DNA of 64,000 nucleotides from Sphingobacteriaceae bacterium (GTDB lineage Bacteria; Bacteroidota; Bacteroidia; B-17B0; Aurantibacillaceae): NCBI GenBank assembly GCA_947480015.1, contig CANKBS010000001.1, positions 124,001 to 188,000 of the forward strand, read 5' to 3'. Shown piece by piece: positions 25,750 to 36,097 of this stretch (position 1 is its first letter; each line of letters starts with the position of its first letter). The notes under the pieces were generated by a model. It saw only the letters and a program-made list of their open reading frames with translations, ran no database searches and was not told where the DNA came from. The position numbers and the translations under genes were made by a program.

Positions 25750-27066
25750 CTAAAATTTGTTAATAAAGCTAATTAAACTGTTTCGTTCCTGCAATAGGGC
25801 GCCTGCCAGCTCCTTATGTTTAAGAATCCGAGTCATACCCAGTGTCTTTTTATAAAAAGGATGGTAATAAAGGGCAAAAGCAGCGCTAAGCATAAAGGAA
25901 ACACAACAAAGGAGCGGATTTAAAATGGTATCAGAAAAATAATAGATACAAATAAACCAAATGACATAGTTGGCTAAAAACACCACCATGCCTATGCCTA
26001 AAGCAAAGGAGGCATAAAACTCTTTAAACTTGATCATTTTTAACGTAAGGCGATGCGTTAGAATAAGAGGCAAAAAATTACCCATGAGCGCAATCACATA
26101 AACCGGTGAAAGCACTACTAGGTGAACATAACGCAGTAACACCATTGGCCATGAAACCAGTTTGTTTTGTTTTGGGTTAATAAGCCAATCGCGCAACTTG
26201 TTTTTTTTCAACTTTTCAAAATAGGCACTTGTTTTTAGTTTTAAAGCGTCAAGTTCTTCCGGTCTTGTTTCGCGAGCTGCATTTACTTTCGAAACGATTT
26301 GTTTAAGAACAACTAGGTCCTGCGACAAATCATTTGGATCAAGCTTTTGTGCACTCATCCAATCTTTTTTACAAAGGGTTTCAATGTCTTCAACAAGTTG
26401 GTCATCCTCTTTGTTATCAATGTGGCTTATCAACTCTTTCATTTTCCGGTCCAGAATCTGCAAGATGGCATTATTTGTTTTAGCCGGATTTTGCTTAAAC
26501 GCCTCTATATAATCTTTCACATAAATGGCTTCACCCACATTGTAAAAGGCATCGCTTCTAAATTTGTCAGCCCGGCTATAATTTATTCCAATGGGTATCA
26601 CTATCAACTTATCGTTCGATAAGGCCTCATAAGCCCCAAAAATCATTCTGGCAACCCCTTTTTTAAGTGGACGTAACCGTCTTTCTTGAATACAAAGTCC
26701 TTCGGCAAAAACTATGATTTTAGCATTTTTCTTTAAAAGTTGGTTTACCTTGCGGTAGGCTTCATCGTTTTTTTTGAGGCCTTCTTTACCCCCGTCTTGA
26801 ATGCGGAAAATTGGCACAATGCCTATTCGGACCAAGGCCCAGGCTATGAACCCCGGTTTAAAAGCATCCCCTCGTGCTAAATAATGCAAGCGTTTAGGGA
26901 AGTAGTAATGAGTTATTAAAATGGGGTCGGCAAAGGCATTAGGGTGATTAAGGGCCAAAATAACCGGACCCGGAACTTTTATCCGATCGAGGTTTTTAAC
27001 CTGAATTCTTTTGTAAAATGTTGGAATAAAAAAACTGATCCAAACTCTGAGAATATGCCAAACCAT
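25750..27066 (-). CDS. 1-acylglycerol-3-phosphate acyltransferase-like membrane protein
   Basis: The N-terminal half is a PlsC-type acyltransferase domain with the NHx4D-like motif NHPNAFADP (His41, Asp47), followed by a second block with RIGIVPIFRIQDGGKEG and FAEGLCIQERRLRPLKKGVA. The C-terminal 120 residues hold three or four hydrophobic segments (VLLRYVHLVVLSPVYVIALM, FALGIGMVVFLANYVIWFI). The protein, 438 residues, is longer than simple PlsC enzymes and belongs to the membrane-bound extended type. It probably acylates a glycerophospholipid or ornithine/aminoacyl lipid at the inner membrane; the acceptor is not identified. Confidence 0.85.
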   Translation of the reverse strand: MVWHILRVWISFFIPTFYKRIQVKNLDRIKVPGPVILALNHPNAFADPILITHYYFPKRLHYLARGDAFKPGFIAWALVRIGIVPIFRIQDGGKEGLKKNDEAYRKVNQLLKKNAKIIVFAEGLCIQERRLRPLKKGVARMIFGAYEALSNDKLIVIPIGINYSRADKFRSDAFYNVGEAIYVKDYIEAFKQNPAKTNNAILQILDRKMKELISHIDNKEDDQLVEDIETLCKKDWMSAQKLDPNDLSQDLVVLKQIVSKVNAARETRPEELDALKLKTSAYFEKLKKNKLRDWLINPKQNKLVSWPMVLLRYVHLVVLSPVYVIALMGNFLPLILTHRLTLKMIKFKEFYASFALGIGMVVFLANYVIWFICIYYFSDTILNPLLCCVSFMLSAAFALYYHPFYKKTLGMTRILKHKELAGALLQERNSLISFINKF

Positions 27067-27192
27067 AATTAAATATTGGTGTAAAATTAATCTTATTTTT
27101 CACTTTCAATTTTTAACATTTTGTTAGTAACATTTGCCTACTTTTTTAGCCTTAAATCGCCATTTTCTCAGTATATTTAAAGGATAATATAA

Positions 27193-29166
<1,974 letters not shown>

Positions 29167-29177
29167 TTTATTCAGCA

Positions 29178-29636
29178 ATGCCTTCTTCAGCCACTACCGT
29201 AGAGGAATATTTAGAGAATCTACCCGAAGAGCGGAAGAAGGCTATGCAACAATTGCGTGAGGTGTTTCTTAAAAAATTACCAAAAGGATTTAAGGAAGTA
29301 ATGGCCTATGGCATGATCAGTTATGTGGTGCCTCTTTCAACGTATCCTGCCGGTTATCACTGCAACCCCAAACTGCCACTGGGTTTTGTGAGTATAGCTT
29401 CACAAAAAAACTTTATCTCCTTGCATCATTTGGGTATGTATGGAGATCCAAAATTAGTAAAGTGGTTTTCGGACGAATATCCCAAACATAGCAGTATAAA
29501 ACTAGATATGGGAAAAGCCTGTATCCGTTTTAAGAAACCCGAACAAATTCCTTATACATTACTTGCTGAATTGGCTTCAAAAATCTCCCCTCAGCAATGG
29601 ATTGCGTTTTACGAATCTCATTTACAAAAACGTTGA
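29178..29636 (+). CDS. DUF1801 domain protein
   Basis: The 152-residue protein has the DUF1801 (YdhG-like) layout: an N-terminal helix TTVEEYLENLPEERKKAMQQ, the segment PKGFKEVMAYGMISYVVPLS, then PLGFVSIASQKNFISLHHLG and the C-terminal helix of the family. The domain is small, cytoplasmic and of unknown function. It lies 11 bases after gyrB on the same strand, so it is probably co-transcribed with it. A strong terminator follows the gene. Confidence 0.85.
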   Translation: MPSSATTVEEYLENLPEERKKAMQQLREVFLKKLPKGFKEVMAYGMISYVVPLSTYPAGYHCNPKLPLGFVSIASQKNFISLHHLGMYGDPKLVKWFSDEYPKHSSIKLDMGKACIRFKKPEQIPYTLLAELASKISPQQWIAFYESHLQKR

Positions 29637-29664
29637 AGATTTTTTTCAAACATGACACTCCTTT

Positions 29665-29697
29665 AAAAATGCTTATCTTGTGATAAGCATTTTTGAT
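29665..29697 (+). terminator. terminator after the gyrB-DUF1801 unit
   Basis: AAAAATGCTTATC and GATAAGCATTTTT form a perfect 13-bp stem around the short TTGT loop, ending in T residues. The TTG start of the next gene lies inside the downstream arm at 29693. Confidence 0.75.
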
Positions 29698-30679
29698 TTC
29701 TAACAGAAAGATATTTTTTTCAGTCATTGATTGGGGGCTCGGACACGCCACCCGATCAGTTCCCGTCATACAATCGTTGCTGCCGTCAAATCAAATTACC
29801 ATTGGGGTTACCAAAAAAAATAAATTCTTTTTTGATCAAACTTTTCCAAAATTGCCTCAAGTCGTTTTGCCGTCTTATAATATTCAGTATTCGAAAAATT
29901 TACCGCTCTGGTTAAAATTACTGATGCAATGGCCTAAAATCAATAAGGTCATCCGCGCTGAAAAAAAAATACTTGCTCAGCTCATTCTTGAAAAAAGATT
30001 CGACCTGGTGATTAGTGATAATCGTTTTGGATTGTCACATAAAGCCGTCGAATGCATATTTATAACGCATCAGTTGGTTCTCAAAACCCCGGTGTTTTCT
30101 CAACGGGCAAATAAAATTAATCGCTCCTACATAAATAAGTTTACAAAGGTTTGGGTGCCCGATTACCCTGATTCTGAGAACCGTTTGGCAGGTGATTTGG
30201 TACATTCGGATGAAATAAAAATTCCGGTATCTTATATTGGCCCACAAAGTTATTTAGTTGGTCTGAAACAAAGTGAACAAGAACATTCAGGTTTTGATTA
30301 TTTAATTTTGCTGAGTGGTGAAGAACCTCAACGCAGCATTCTGGAAGAAAAACTACTTAAAAAATTCGGAAATTCAACACAAAAAGTGATTCTGGTCAGA
30401 GGAACAATTCAAAAAGTAAAACCGGTTACGGCACTTAAAATAATTGATTTCGCGCATGGCGAAGAACTACACCATCTTATCGTCAATGCAACAACCGTTA
30501 TATGCCGGAGTGGCTATAGCACACTAATGGATTTACAGTTACTAGGTAAAAAAAAATTGATTTTAATTCCTACACCCGGACAAAGCGAACAGGAATACTT
30601 AGCGCGTTACTGGCAACAAAAATTTGGCGCAAAAATTTTGCTTCAGAAAGAAATAGAACGTTTTGATTTTAAAGCTTAA
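29693..30679 (+). CDS. glycosyltransferase of the MurG/MJ1255-like (GT28-type) group
   Basis: The 328-residue protein has an N-terminal Rossmann region (FFSVIDWGLGHATRSVPVIQ) with the GLGHATR glycine-rich loop and a C-terminal half with VICRSGYSTLMDLQLLGKKK and LIPTPGQSEQEYLARYWQQK. These are typical of GT-B fold glycosyltransferases whose members transfer sugar to lipid or polysaccharide acceptors. No ATG occurs in frame near the N-terminus; the first possible start is TTG at 29693. It is inferred to act in the cytoplasm or on the inner face of the membrane. The acceptor is not known. Its TAA stop overlaps that of the convergent flavoprotein gene. Confidence 0.85.
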   Translation: MISNRKIFFSVIDWGLGHATRSVPVIQSLLPSNQITIGVTKKNKFFFDQTFPKLPQVVLPSYNIQYSKNLPLWLKLLMQWPKINKVIRAEKKILAQLILEKRFDLVISDNRFGLSHKAVECIFITHQLVLKTPVFSQRANKINRSYINKFTKVWVPDYPDSENRLAGDLVHSDEIKIPVSYIGPQSYLVGLKQSEQEHSGFDYLILLSGEEPQRSILEEKLLKKFGNSTQKVILVRGTIQKVKPVTALKIIDFAHGEELHHLIVNATTVICRSGYSTLMDLQLLGKKKLILIPTPGQSEQEYLARYWQQKFGAKILLQKEIERFDFKA

Positions 30680-31686
30680 AACTCATTTACCCCTTGAACT
30701 GTTGTGTACTTCATGGTGTATTTTACACCCGGGTTAATGTACTTATACGCACTGTGACTCATAATGGCGGCTTCGTGAAACCCACATAAAATAAGTTTTA
30801 ATTTATTTTTATACGTATTAATGTCACCAATAGCGTAAATGCCACTTACGTTAGTGCCGTAATCTTCAGTGGTCACTTCAATGGCGTTTTTATCAAGATT
30901 TAGTCCCCAGTTTTCAATGGGGCCGAGTTTAGGACTCAACCCAAATAAAGGAATTAAATAATCGGTTTTTAGTGTACTTTTTTCTAGCGTTTTCGAATGG
31001 ATGAGTTCTACCGTTTCAAGCATGTTATCGCCGTGAACCGATGTGATAGTGGTGTTTAATTTTAAATTTAGTTTACCTTCTTCTACCAAACGCATTACTT
31101 TGGCAACGCTATCCGGTGCCCCTCTAAAACTTTCGCTGCGATGCACCACAGTAAGTTCGCTGCAAACATCACTCAAAAAAATGGCCCAATCGAGCGCACT
31201 ATCACCACCACCGGCAATCACCATTTTTTGGTTGCGGTATTTTTCCGGATCAAGTATCATATAATTAACACCTTTTCCGTTTTCAAATTTTTCCAGTCCG
31301 CTCACGTCCGGTTTACGTGGTTCAAAACAACCCAAGCCACCAGCAATGACAACTACTTTGGCTTCCACGCGGGTTCCCATATTGGTAGTTAGTACAAAAT
31401 CTTGTTCACCTCTTTTTTCCAAACTTTCAATACGTTCGCCTAGTGTAAAGCCGGGTTTAAAGGGTTCAGCTTGTTTCACTAAGTTGTCAATAAGTTCTTG
31501 AGCCAATACAGATGGGTAACCAGGGATATCATAAATGGGTTTTTTCGGATAAATTTCAGAAAGTTGACCGCCAATTTGTGGTAAATAATCAATCAAATGG
31601 CAACGCATTTTTAACAGACCTGCTTCAAAGATTGCAAACAAACCAACCGGTCCGGCACCAACAATAACGATATCAGTAGTAATCAT
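30676..31686 (-). CDS. ferredoxin/flavodoxin-NADP reductase-like FAD protein
   Basis: The 336-residue protein of the thioredoxin-reductase fold starts MITTDIVIVGAGPVGLFAIF with the FAD GxGxxG, has the second nucleotide-binding loop VIAGGGDSALDWAIFLSD, and a C-terminal TNVSGIYAIGDINTYK. It has no CxxC redox pair of thioredoxin reductases, which places it in the ferredoxin-NADP reductase type 2 (YumC) group. It is thought to reduce ferredoxin or flavodoxin with NADPH. An upstream ATG (31719) lacks similarity to the family, so 31686 is chosen. The stop codon is shared with the convergent glycosyltransferase (TTAA at 30676-30679). Confidence 0.88.
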   Translation of the reverse strand: MITTDIVIVGAGPVGLFAIFEAGLLKMRCHLIDYLPQIGGQLSEIYPKKPIYDIPGYPSVLAQELIDNLVKQAEPFKPGFTLGERIESLEKRGEQDFVLTTNMGTRVEAKVVVIAGGLGCFEPRKPDVSGLEKFENGKGVNYMILDPEKYRNQKMVIAGGGDSALDWAIFLSDVCSELTVVHRSESFRGAPDSVAKVMRLVEEGKLNLKLNTTITSVHGDNMLETVELIHSKTLEKSTLKTDYLIPLFGLSPKLGPIENWGLNLDKNAIEVTTEDYGTNVSGIYAIGDINTYKNKLKLILCGFHEAAIMSHSAYKYINPGVKYTMKYTTVQGVNEF

Positions 31687-32083
31687 CAATTTTTTTTGCA
31701 AAGTTAGGAATTTTTTCAAAATTAAACCCGGTTAAATCATGCCGACTAGTTTAAAATGCAGTAGATGGAAAAATGCGAATACAGTTTATCATCTCAGTAA
31801 TTTTATGCCGGGTGGCATCAATTTGGCGATTAGTAACTACATATGCTTTTTTGTTTGTGGATGCAAGTTAAAAAAAGAGCCCGCTTGCAAAAAAGAACGG
31901 CAGGATTTTGGGAATGCCGGTGAATGGATTTTATGAAGGACGGATTCTGGTAATTTTGATAAGGTCATTGAATAACATCAGGCCTGAGCCCGAATCGGGT
32001 CAGAAAACAGACCTGAAATATTAATTTTGGCTAGTGTAAATAAAATTGTCTATTTTTATCAAATTAAAAATAAATTAAGAACA
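31687..32083. other. intergenic stretch upstream of the PKD-type T9SS gene
   Basis: No gene can be supported here. A short frame at 31739-31936 has no homology I recognise and an unusual composition. A small inverted repeat (CCTGAGCCCGA/TCGGGTCAG) lies at about 31983-32003, and a probable promoter of the next gene lies at 32026-32058. Confidence 0.5.
32026..32058 (+). promoter_or_regulatory. candidate promoter of the T9SS PKD-type protein
   Basis: TTTG at 32026-32029 and TATTTTTA at 32051-32058 are separated by 21 bases. The -33 is exact and the -7 has one mismatch in its last base. The ATG follows 25 bases later at 32084. Confidence 0.4.
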
Positions 32084-34285
32084 ATGAAAAAACAACTACT
32101 TTCAATTCTTGCAGCTCTAACGGTAGGTTCTGTTATGGCGCAGGTTCCTGCTGCTGCTTGGTCTACCAATCAGAATGCAATATTTCCAACTACGGCAGTT
32201 AATACCGGCGTTAAATACATGGATGCCGTGGATGCAAACGTGGTATGGGTAATTGGCTGGGACTTAGCCGCACCAAATCGTAATTATAATTGGTATTCAC
32301 GCACAATTAATGGTGGTTCAACGTTCGCAGGTGGTAACATTTTTAGCGATACGAACACGTTTAAACTAGCCAACATGGAAGCTATCGATGCTAACACAGC
32401 ATGGGTTTGTTCATACTTAAAAACCGGTCCTGGTGGAGCTAATAGTGGTGGTGCTATTCACAGAACGACTAATGGTGGTGCTACATGGACCAACATGACA
32501 GCAACAGGAATGTATACCAGTACCACCTGTTTTGCTAACTGGGTAACCTTTTTAACACCTTCAGTTGGTATTGCCAATGGCGACCCTGTTAATGGTGAAT
32601 TTGAATTATGGAGAACTACCGATGGTGGTATTTCATGGAATCAAGTACCAGCTGCAAGTATTCCAAATCCAAATCCGGGTGAATTTGCAATTGTAAACCT
32701 ATATGCTAAACAAGGTACCTCCAATGTTTGGTTTGGTACAAATAGTAATCGAATGTTTCGTTCAACCAATGCTGGTATTACCTGGAGTGCTTCTTCAGTT
32801 GGACCAGCAACCAATACAATTACTGAAATTGCTTTCTCAGGTCCAAACAATGGTATTTGTTACATGGCAAACTCAAGTAATGCACTTGAATTATGGCATT
32901 CATTTGATGGCGGCGCTACGTGGACTCAAATCAATCCATTGCCTGCTAACTTAGGCTTTGCTGATATCGGAGCAATTCCGGGTACTGGTAACTTAGTATC
33001 TTATGGTTCAGGTACCGGTAATGAAATTATTTCTTATTCAGGTAATAATGGTGTTACATGGACTGATTGGGGTAGTACAGGTATTCCATATATTACTGGT
33101 GATTTCGTAAATGGAACCACAGCATGGGCAGGTTCACTTGATTTTAGCACGTTCACTGATGTTTGGAAATATAGCGGTCCGGCAATTACCGGAACAGTAG
33201 CTCCAGTTTCAGCGTTTTCAATTCCGAATGCAATTTGTTTAAGTGGTCCAAGTGCTACCGTTATTCCGGTTAATACTTCTTTCGGTTCTCCCGCATTAAC
33301 GTATAGTTGGACTGTATTACCTGCAGGTGCTACTATTTCAGCTCCTACAGCTTCTGCACCAACCATTACTTTTAATAGCGGTAATACCTACACGGTTACT
33401 TTAGTGTCAACGAATGCAGTTGGATCGAATTCAACATCATGGGTTGTAACAGTTGCAGCTTGTATTGCACCAATCGCTAACTTTAATTTACCAACTACGG
33501 CTTGTACTAATTTCTCCTTCTCTGCAGTTAATACAAGTACAGGTTCTCCAATACCTGGTTATTTCTGGTCAGTGTCTCCTGCAACAGGTGTAACGATTTC
33601 TCCATCAGCAATTGGTACTAGTCCAGTTATTAAAACCAATGCTGCCGGTATTTATTCCATTACCTTATTTGCAAGTAACGCTTCAGGTACAACGCAAACA
33701 ACACAAACTTTAAATGTTGCACCGTGTGGACCAAACACTAATTTTACCATCCCGAATACATTCTATTTCTGTGATAATAAAACCTTCTCTACTACCAATA
33801 CGACTAGTAATCCAAGTGGTGTAACAGGAAGTATTACCTATACGTGGAGTGTTCTACCTACCACCGGCGTTTCGGTATTCCCGAATTATTTCCAACAAAA
33901 TTTAGTTGTTACAGTAACGAGCAGTACCGTTGCGCAATACACGGTAACGTTAAAAGCTAAAAACGCTTCAGCTACCTCAACGGTATCTCAAGTAGTTTCT
34001 GCTGATATGTGTACTGGTATTAACGAAAACAACTTCCTTGCTCAGAACATTCAGGTCTATCCAAACCCGGCTCACGATCAGTTAAATGTTGTTTTACCGG
34101 CGTCTTCTGAAACATATCATGTAAAAGTGATCAATATTTTAGGTGAAGTTATTTACAATGAAACAACCATAAAAAACACGAAAGACAATCTTAGCATTAA
34201 CATGACAAGTAAACCAAGAGGTGTATACTTCTTAAGCGTTGAAACCAACCATGAAAAAGTGACTAAGAAAGTTGTTGTCGAATAA
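32084..34285 (+). CDS. T9SS type A sorting domain protein, beta-propeller plus PKD-like domains
   Basis: The 733-residue secreted protein starts MKKQLLSILAALTVGSVMAQ, a signal peptide. Residues 20-370 carry Asp-box/BNR-like repeats (INGGSTFAGGN, RTTNGGATWTN, TTDGGISWNQ) typical of a Ycf48/sialidase-like beta-propeller. From about 385 to 650 there are PKD/Ig-like repeats (SYGSPALTYSWTVLP-like blocks such as TYSWTVLPAGAT and TYTWSVLPTTGV). The C-terminus (QNIQVYPNPAHDQLNVVLPA to VTKKVVVE) is a type A T9SS sorting domain. It is exported to the cell surface or released. Upstream ATG at 32027 is rejected because it puts residues before the signal peptide. Confidence 0.92.
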   Translation: MKKQLLSILAALTVGSVMAQVPAAAWSTNQNAIFPTTAVNTGVKYMDAVDANVVWVIGWDLAAPNRNYNWYSRTINGGSTFAGGNIFSDTNTFKLANMEAIDANTAWVCSYLKTGPGGANSGGAIHRTTNGGATWTNMTATGMYTSTTCFANWVTFLTPSVGIANGDPVNGEFELWRTTDGGISWNQVPAASIPNPNPGEFAIVNLYAKQGTSNVWFGTNSNRMFRSTNAGITWSASSVGPATNTITEIAFSGPNNGICYMANSSNALELWHSFDGGATWTQINPLPANLGFADIGAIPGTGNLVSYGSGTGNEIISYSGNNGVTWTDWGSTGIPYITGDFVNGTTAWAGSLDFSTFTDVWKYSGPAITGTVAPVSAFSIPNAICLSGPSATVIPVNTSFGSPALTYSWTVLPAGATISAPTASAPTITFNSGNTYTVTLVSTNAVGSNSTSWVVTVAACIAPIANFNLPTTACTNFSFSAVNTSTGSPIPGYFWSVSPATGVTISPSAIGTSPVIKTNAAGIYSITLFASNASGTTQTTQTLNVAPCGPNTNFTIPNTFYFCDNKTFSTTNTTSNPSGVTGSITYTWSVLPTTGVSVFPNYFQQNLVVTVTSSTVAQYTVTLKAKNASATSTVSQVVSADMCTGINENNFLAQNIQVYPNPAHDQLNVVLPASSETYHVKVINILGEVIYNETTIKNTKDNLSINMTSKPRGVYFLSVETNHEKVTKKVVVE

Positions 34286-34300
34286 GTTACTTTTAATGAC

Positions 34301-34335
34301 AAAAAGCCGCTTCAAAACTTGAAGCGGCTTTTTTA
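34301..34335 (+). terminator. terminator between T9SS gene and fmt
   Basis: AAAAAGCCGCTTCAA and TTGAAGCGGCTTTTTT form a long, nearly perfect stem around AAC, followed by a T tract. It lies 15 bases after the T9SS stop and about 12 bases before the fmt ATG. Confidence 0.85.
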
Positions 34336-34347
34336 TTAATACATAAG

Positions 34348-35304
34348 ATGAGAATACTATTTATGGGCACCCCCGAATTTGCAGTTGCAAGTTTAGACGC
34401 TCTGATTAAAAATAATTTTGAGGTGGTTGCTGTGGTCACTAGTCCCGATAAGCCGGCCGGACGTGGACAAGCGCTTCATGAATCAGCTGTAAAAACATAT
34501 GCGCGCGAACATCATTTAAAAATACTGCAACCAGTAAATCTCAAAGATGAAAAGTTTATAGAGGAATTAAGTGAGCTCAAGGCTGACCTTCAGATTGTGG
34601 TTGCTTTTCGCATGCTACCCGAAAAGGTTTGGAACATGCCTAAAATGGGTACTTTTAATTTACATGCTTCTTTGTTACCTCGCTACAGAGGCGCCGCCCC
34701 TATTAACTGGGCCATAATGAATGGAGAGACCGAAACCGGTGTCACAACCTTTAAACTAAAACATGAAATTGATACAGGTAACATTTTATTTTATGATAAA
34801 GTGCTTATTGGACCTGATACTACAGCCGGGGAATTGCACGATAAATTAATGAATGCAGGGGCCGCATTGATCGTAAAAACGGTGAATCAGATATTATTGG
34901 CCTTTGATGGAAATGCACCACTAAATTTTCTTCCGCAAAATGATACGCTTGCTTGCCACGCACCAAAAATATTTAAAGAGACCTGTAAAATTGACTGGAA
35001 CAACGAAGCGAAACATATTTATGACCAAATTCGTGGTCTTAGCCCACATCCGGGAGCTTTTAGTGAATTAGTTACAAGCGAGGGGAAATTAATGTTGGTT
35101 AAAATATTTGCAGCCAACTTTGAGGAGAAACAACACACCAATACTAACGGTTCTTTAGATACAGACGAGAAGACCTTTATAAAAGTATTTTGTAAAAACG
35201 GAGCGATTGAAATCACAGACCTTCAACTGCAAGGAAAAAAAAGAATGCCGGTGACTGATTTTTTAAGAGGCTTTAAACTAAATACCTTAATGCAGTTTAA
35301 ATAA
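34348..35304 (+). CDS. fmt: methionyl-tRNA formyltransferase
   Basis: Fmt formylates initiator Met-tRNA with 10-formyltetrahydrofolate. The 318-residue protein begins MRILFMGTPEFAVASLDALI and has the active-site region MGTFNLHASLLPRYRGAAPI followed by NWAIMNGETETGVTTF. A C-terminal OB-like domain (GLSPHPGAFSEL) completes the family layout. The length is standard. It is preceded by a terminator, so its own promoter must lie in the short region between the hairpin and the ATG, or it is served by read-through. Confidence 0.97.
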   Translation: MRILFMGTPEFAVASLDALIKNNFEVVAVVTSPDKPAGRGQALHESAVKTYAREHHLKILQPVNLKDEKFIEELSELKADLQIVVAFRMLPEKVWNMPKMGTFNLHASLLPRYRGAAPINWAIMNGETETGVTTFKLKHEIDTGNILFYDKVLIGPDTTAGELHDKLMNAGAALIVKTVNQILLAFDGNAPLNFLPQNDTLACHAPKIFKETCKIDWNNEAKHIYDQIRGLSPHPGAFSELVTSEGKLMLVKIFAANFEEKQHTNTNGSLDTDEKTFIKVFCKNGAIEITDLQLQGKKRMPVTDFLRGFKLNTLMQFK

Positions 35305-35417
35305 CGAACGCTTTGCTATACTTTAGTACGCAACCTTACTATTAATAAAGTCAATGAAAGCGACCTTTAGCACCCCTAGTTGGCCTAAAAGTGGGAGTAG
35401 TCGCCAGTTACAGCTTA

Positions 35418-35453
35418 GATTTATTAACAAAACATCGATTTATCAACAAAACA
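35418..35453 (+). repeat. tandem 17-bp direct repeat upstream of the HU gene
   Basis: GATTTATTAACAAAACA (35418-35434) and GATTTATCAACAAAACA (35437-35453) differ at one base and are offset by 19 bases. They lie 23-58 bases upstream of the HU -33 element and could bind a regulator. The TTATCAACA core differs by one base from the DnaA box TTATCCACA. Confidence 0.6.
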
Positions 35454-35475
35454 GGCGCTTTTTTGTCCGAAACAC

Positions 35476-35506
35476 TTGACAAGAGCGGTTTTAGCAATTA
35501 TGTTTG
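35476..35506 (+). promoter_or_regulatory. near-consensus promoter of the HU gene
   Basis: TTG (35476-35478) and TATGTTTG (35499-35506) with a 20-base spacer match the Bacteroidota promoter (-7 exact). The ATG is 42 bases downstream of the -7 element. Confidence 0.75.
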
Positions 35507-35547
35507 TGTCATTAAATTAATTGTTTAACCCTAAAAATTAAAACAAA

Positions 35548-35829
35548 ATGAACAAAGCAGAATTAATTGATGCCATCGCATCTGGTTCAAAATTAACAAA
35601 AGCTGACGCTGGTCGTGCTTTAGATTCAACAATTGAAGCGATTCACAAAGCTTTAAAAAAAGGTGACCGTATTGGTTTAGTAGGTTTCGGTTCTTTCACG
35701 GTAGCTAAGCGCGCCGCTCGCACTGGTCGTAATCCACAAACAGGAAAAGAAATTAAAATTGCTGCTAAAAAAGTAGTAAAGTTTAAAGCGGGTTCTGACT
35801 TAGCTGGTACAGTTAACAAATCAAAATAA
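35548..35829 (+). CDS. HU family DNA-binding protein
   Basis: The 93-residue nucleoid-associated protein starts [20 protein letters not shown] and contains the DNA-binding arm signature [22 protein letters not shown] dimers bend DNA non-specifically and support replication, recombination and transcription. The length and basic C-terminus fit HU-alpha/beta. It is monocistronic, with a strong promoter and a following terminator. Two 17-bp repeats upstream may regulate it. Confidence 0.96.
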   Translation: MNKAELIDAIASGSKLTKADAGRALDSTIEAIHKALKKGDRIGLVGFGSFTVAKRAARTGRNPQTGKEIKIAAKKVVKFKAGSDLAGTVNKSK

Positions 35830-35848
35830 TTGCTTTTGATTACCGATG

Positions 35849-35880
35849 AAGGCTGTCACGAAGTGACGGCCTTTTTTTTT
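35849..35880 (+). terminator. terminator after the HU gene
   Basis: AAGGCTGTCAC and GTGACGGCCTT pair around GAA, with one wobble or mismatch, followed by nine T residues. Confidence 0.85.
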
Positions 35881-35908
35881 GGACGCATTGCGGAAATTCA
35901 ACAATAAC

Positions 35909-35985
35909 CGTATGGGCCAATAAAATTCAAAACATGACTTCGTTACAATCGTAAAAATTTGAGAAAAGAATGATAGGCCCATACG
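35909..35985. repeat. perfect 10-bp inverted repeat with 57-base spacer
   Basis: CGTATGGGCC (35909-35918) recurs in reverse complement as GGCCCATACG (35976-35985). It lies downstream of the HU terminator and over 100 bases before the next start codon. It could be a binding site pair or the closing stem of a structured RNA. Confidence 0.5.
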
Positions 35986-36097
35986 TCGAGGATTAATGTT
36001 AAAATGTCGATTATTTCACGCATCGTTTGAATTCTAATACTTTTATAACTAACTTAGCTACTTGGAAAATCTTCAATAACTAAAAATAAAACAAACA

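Noticed and set aside
31739-31936. 65-residue plus-strand frame upstream of the PKD-type T9SS gene
   Set aside because: No recognisable start signal, family or codon pattern; probably chance.
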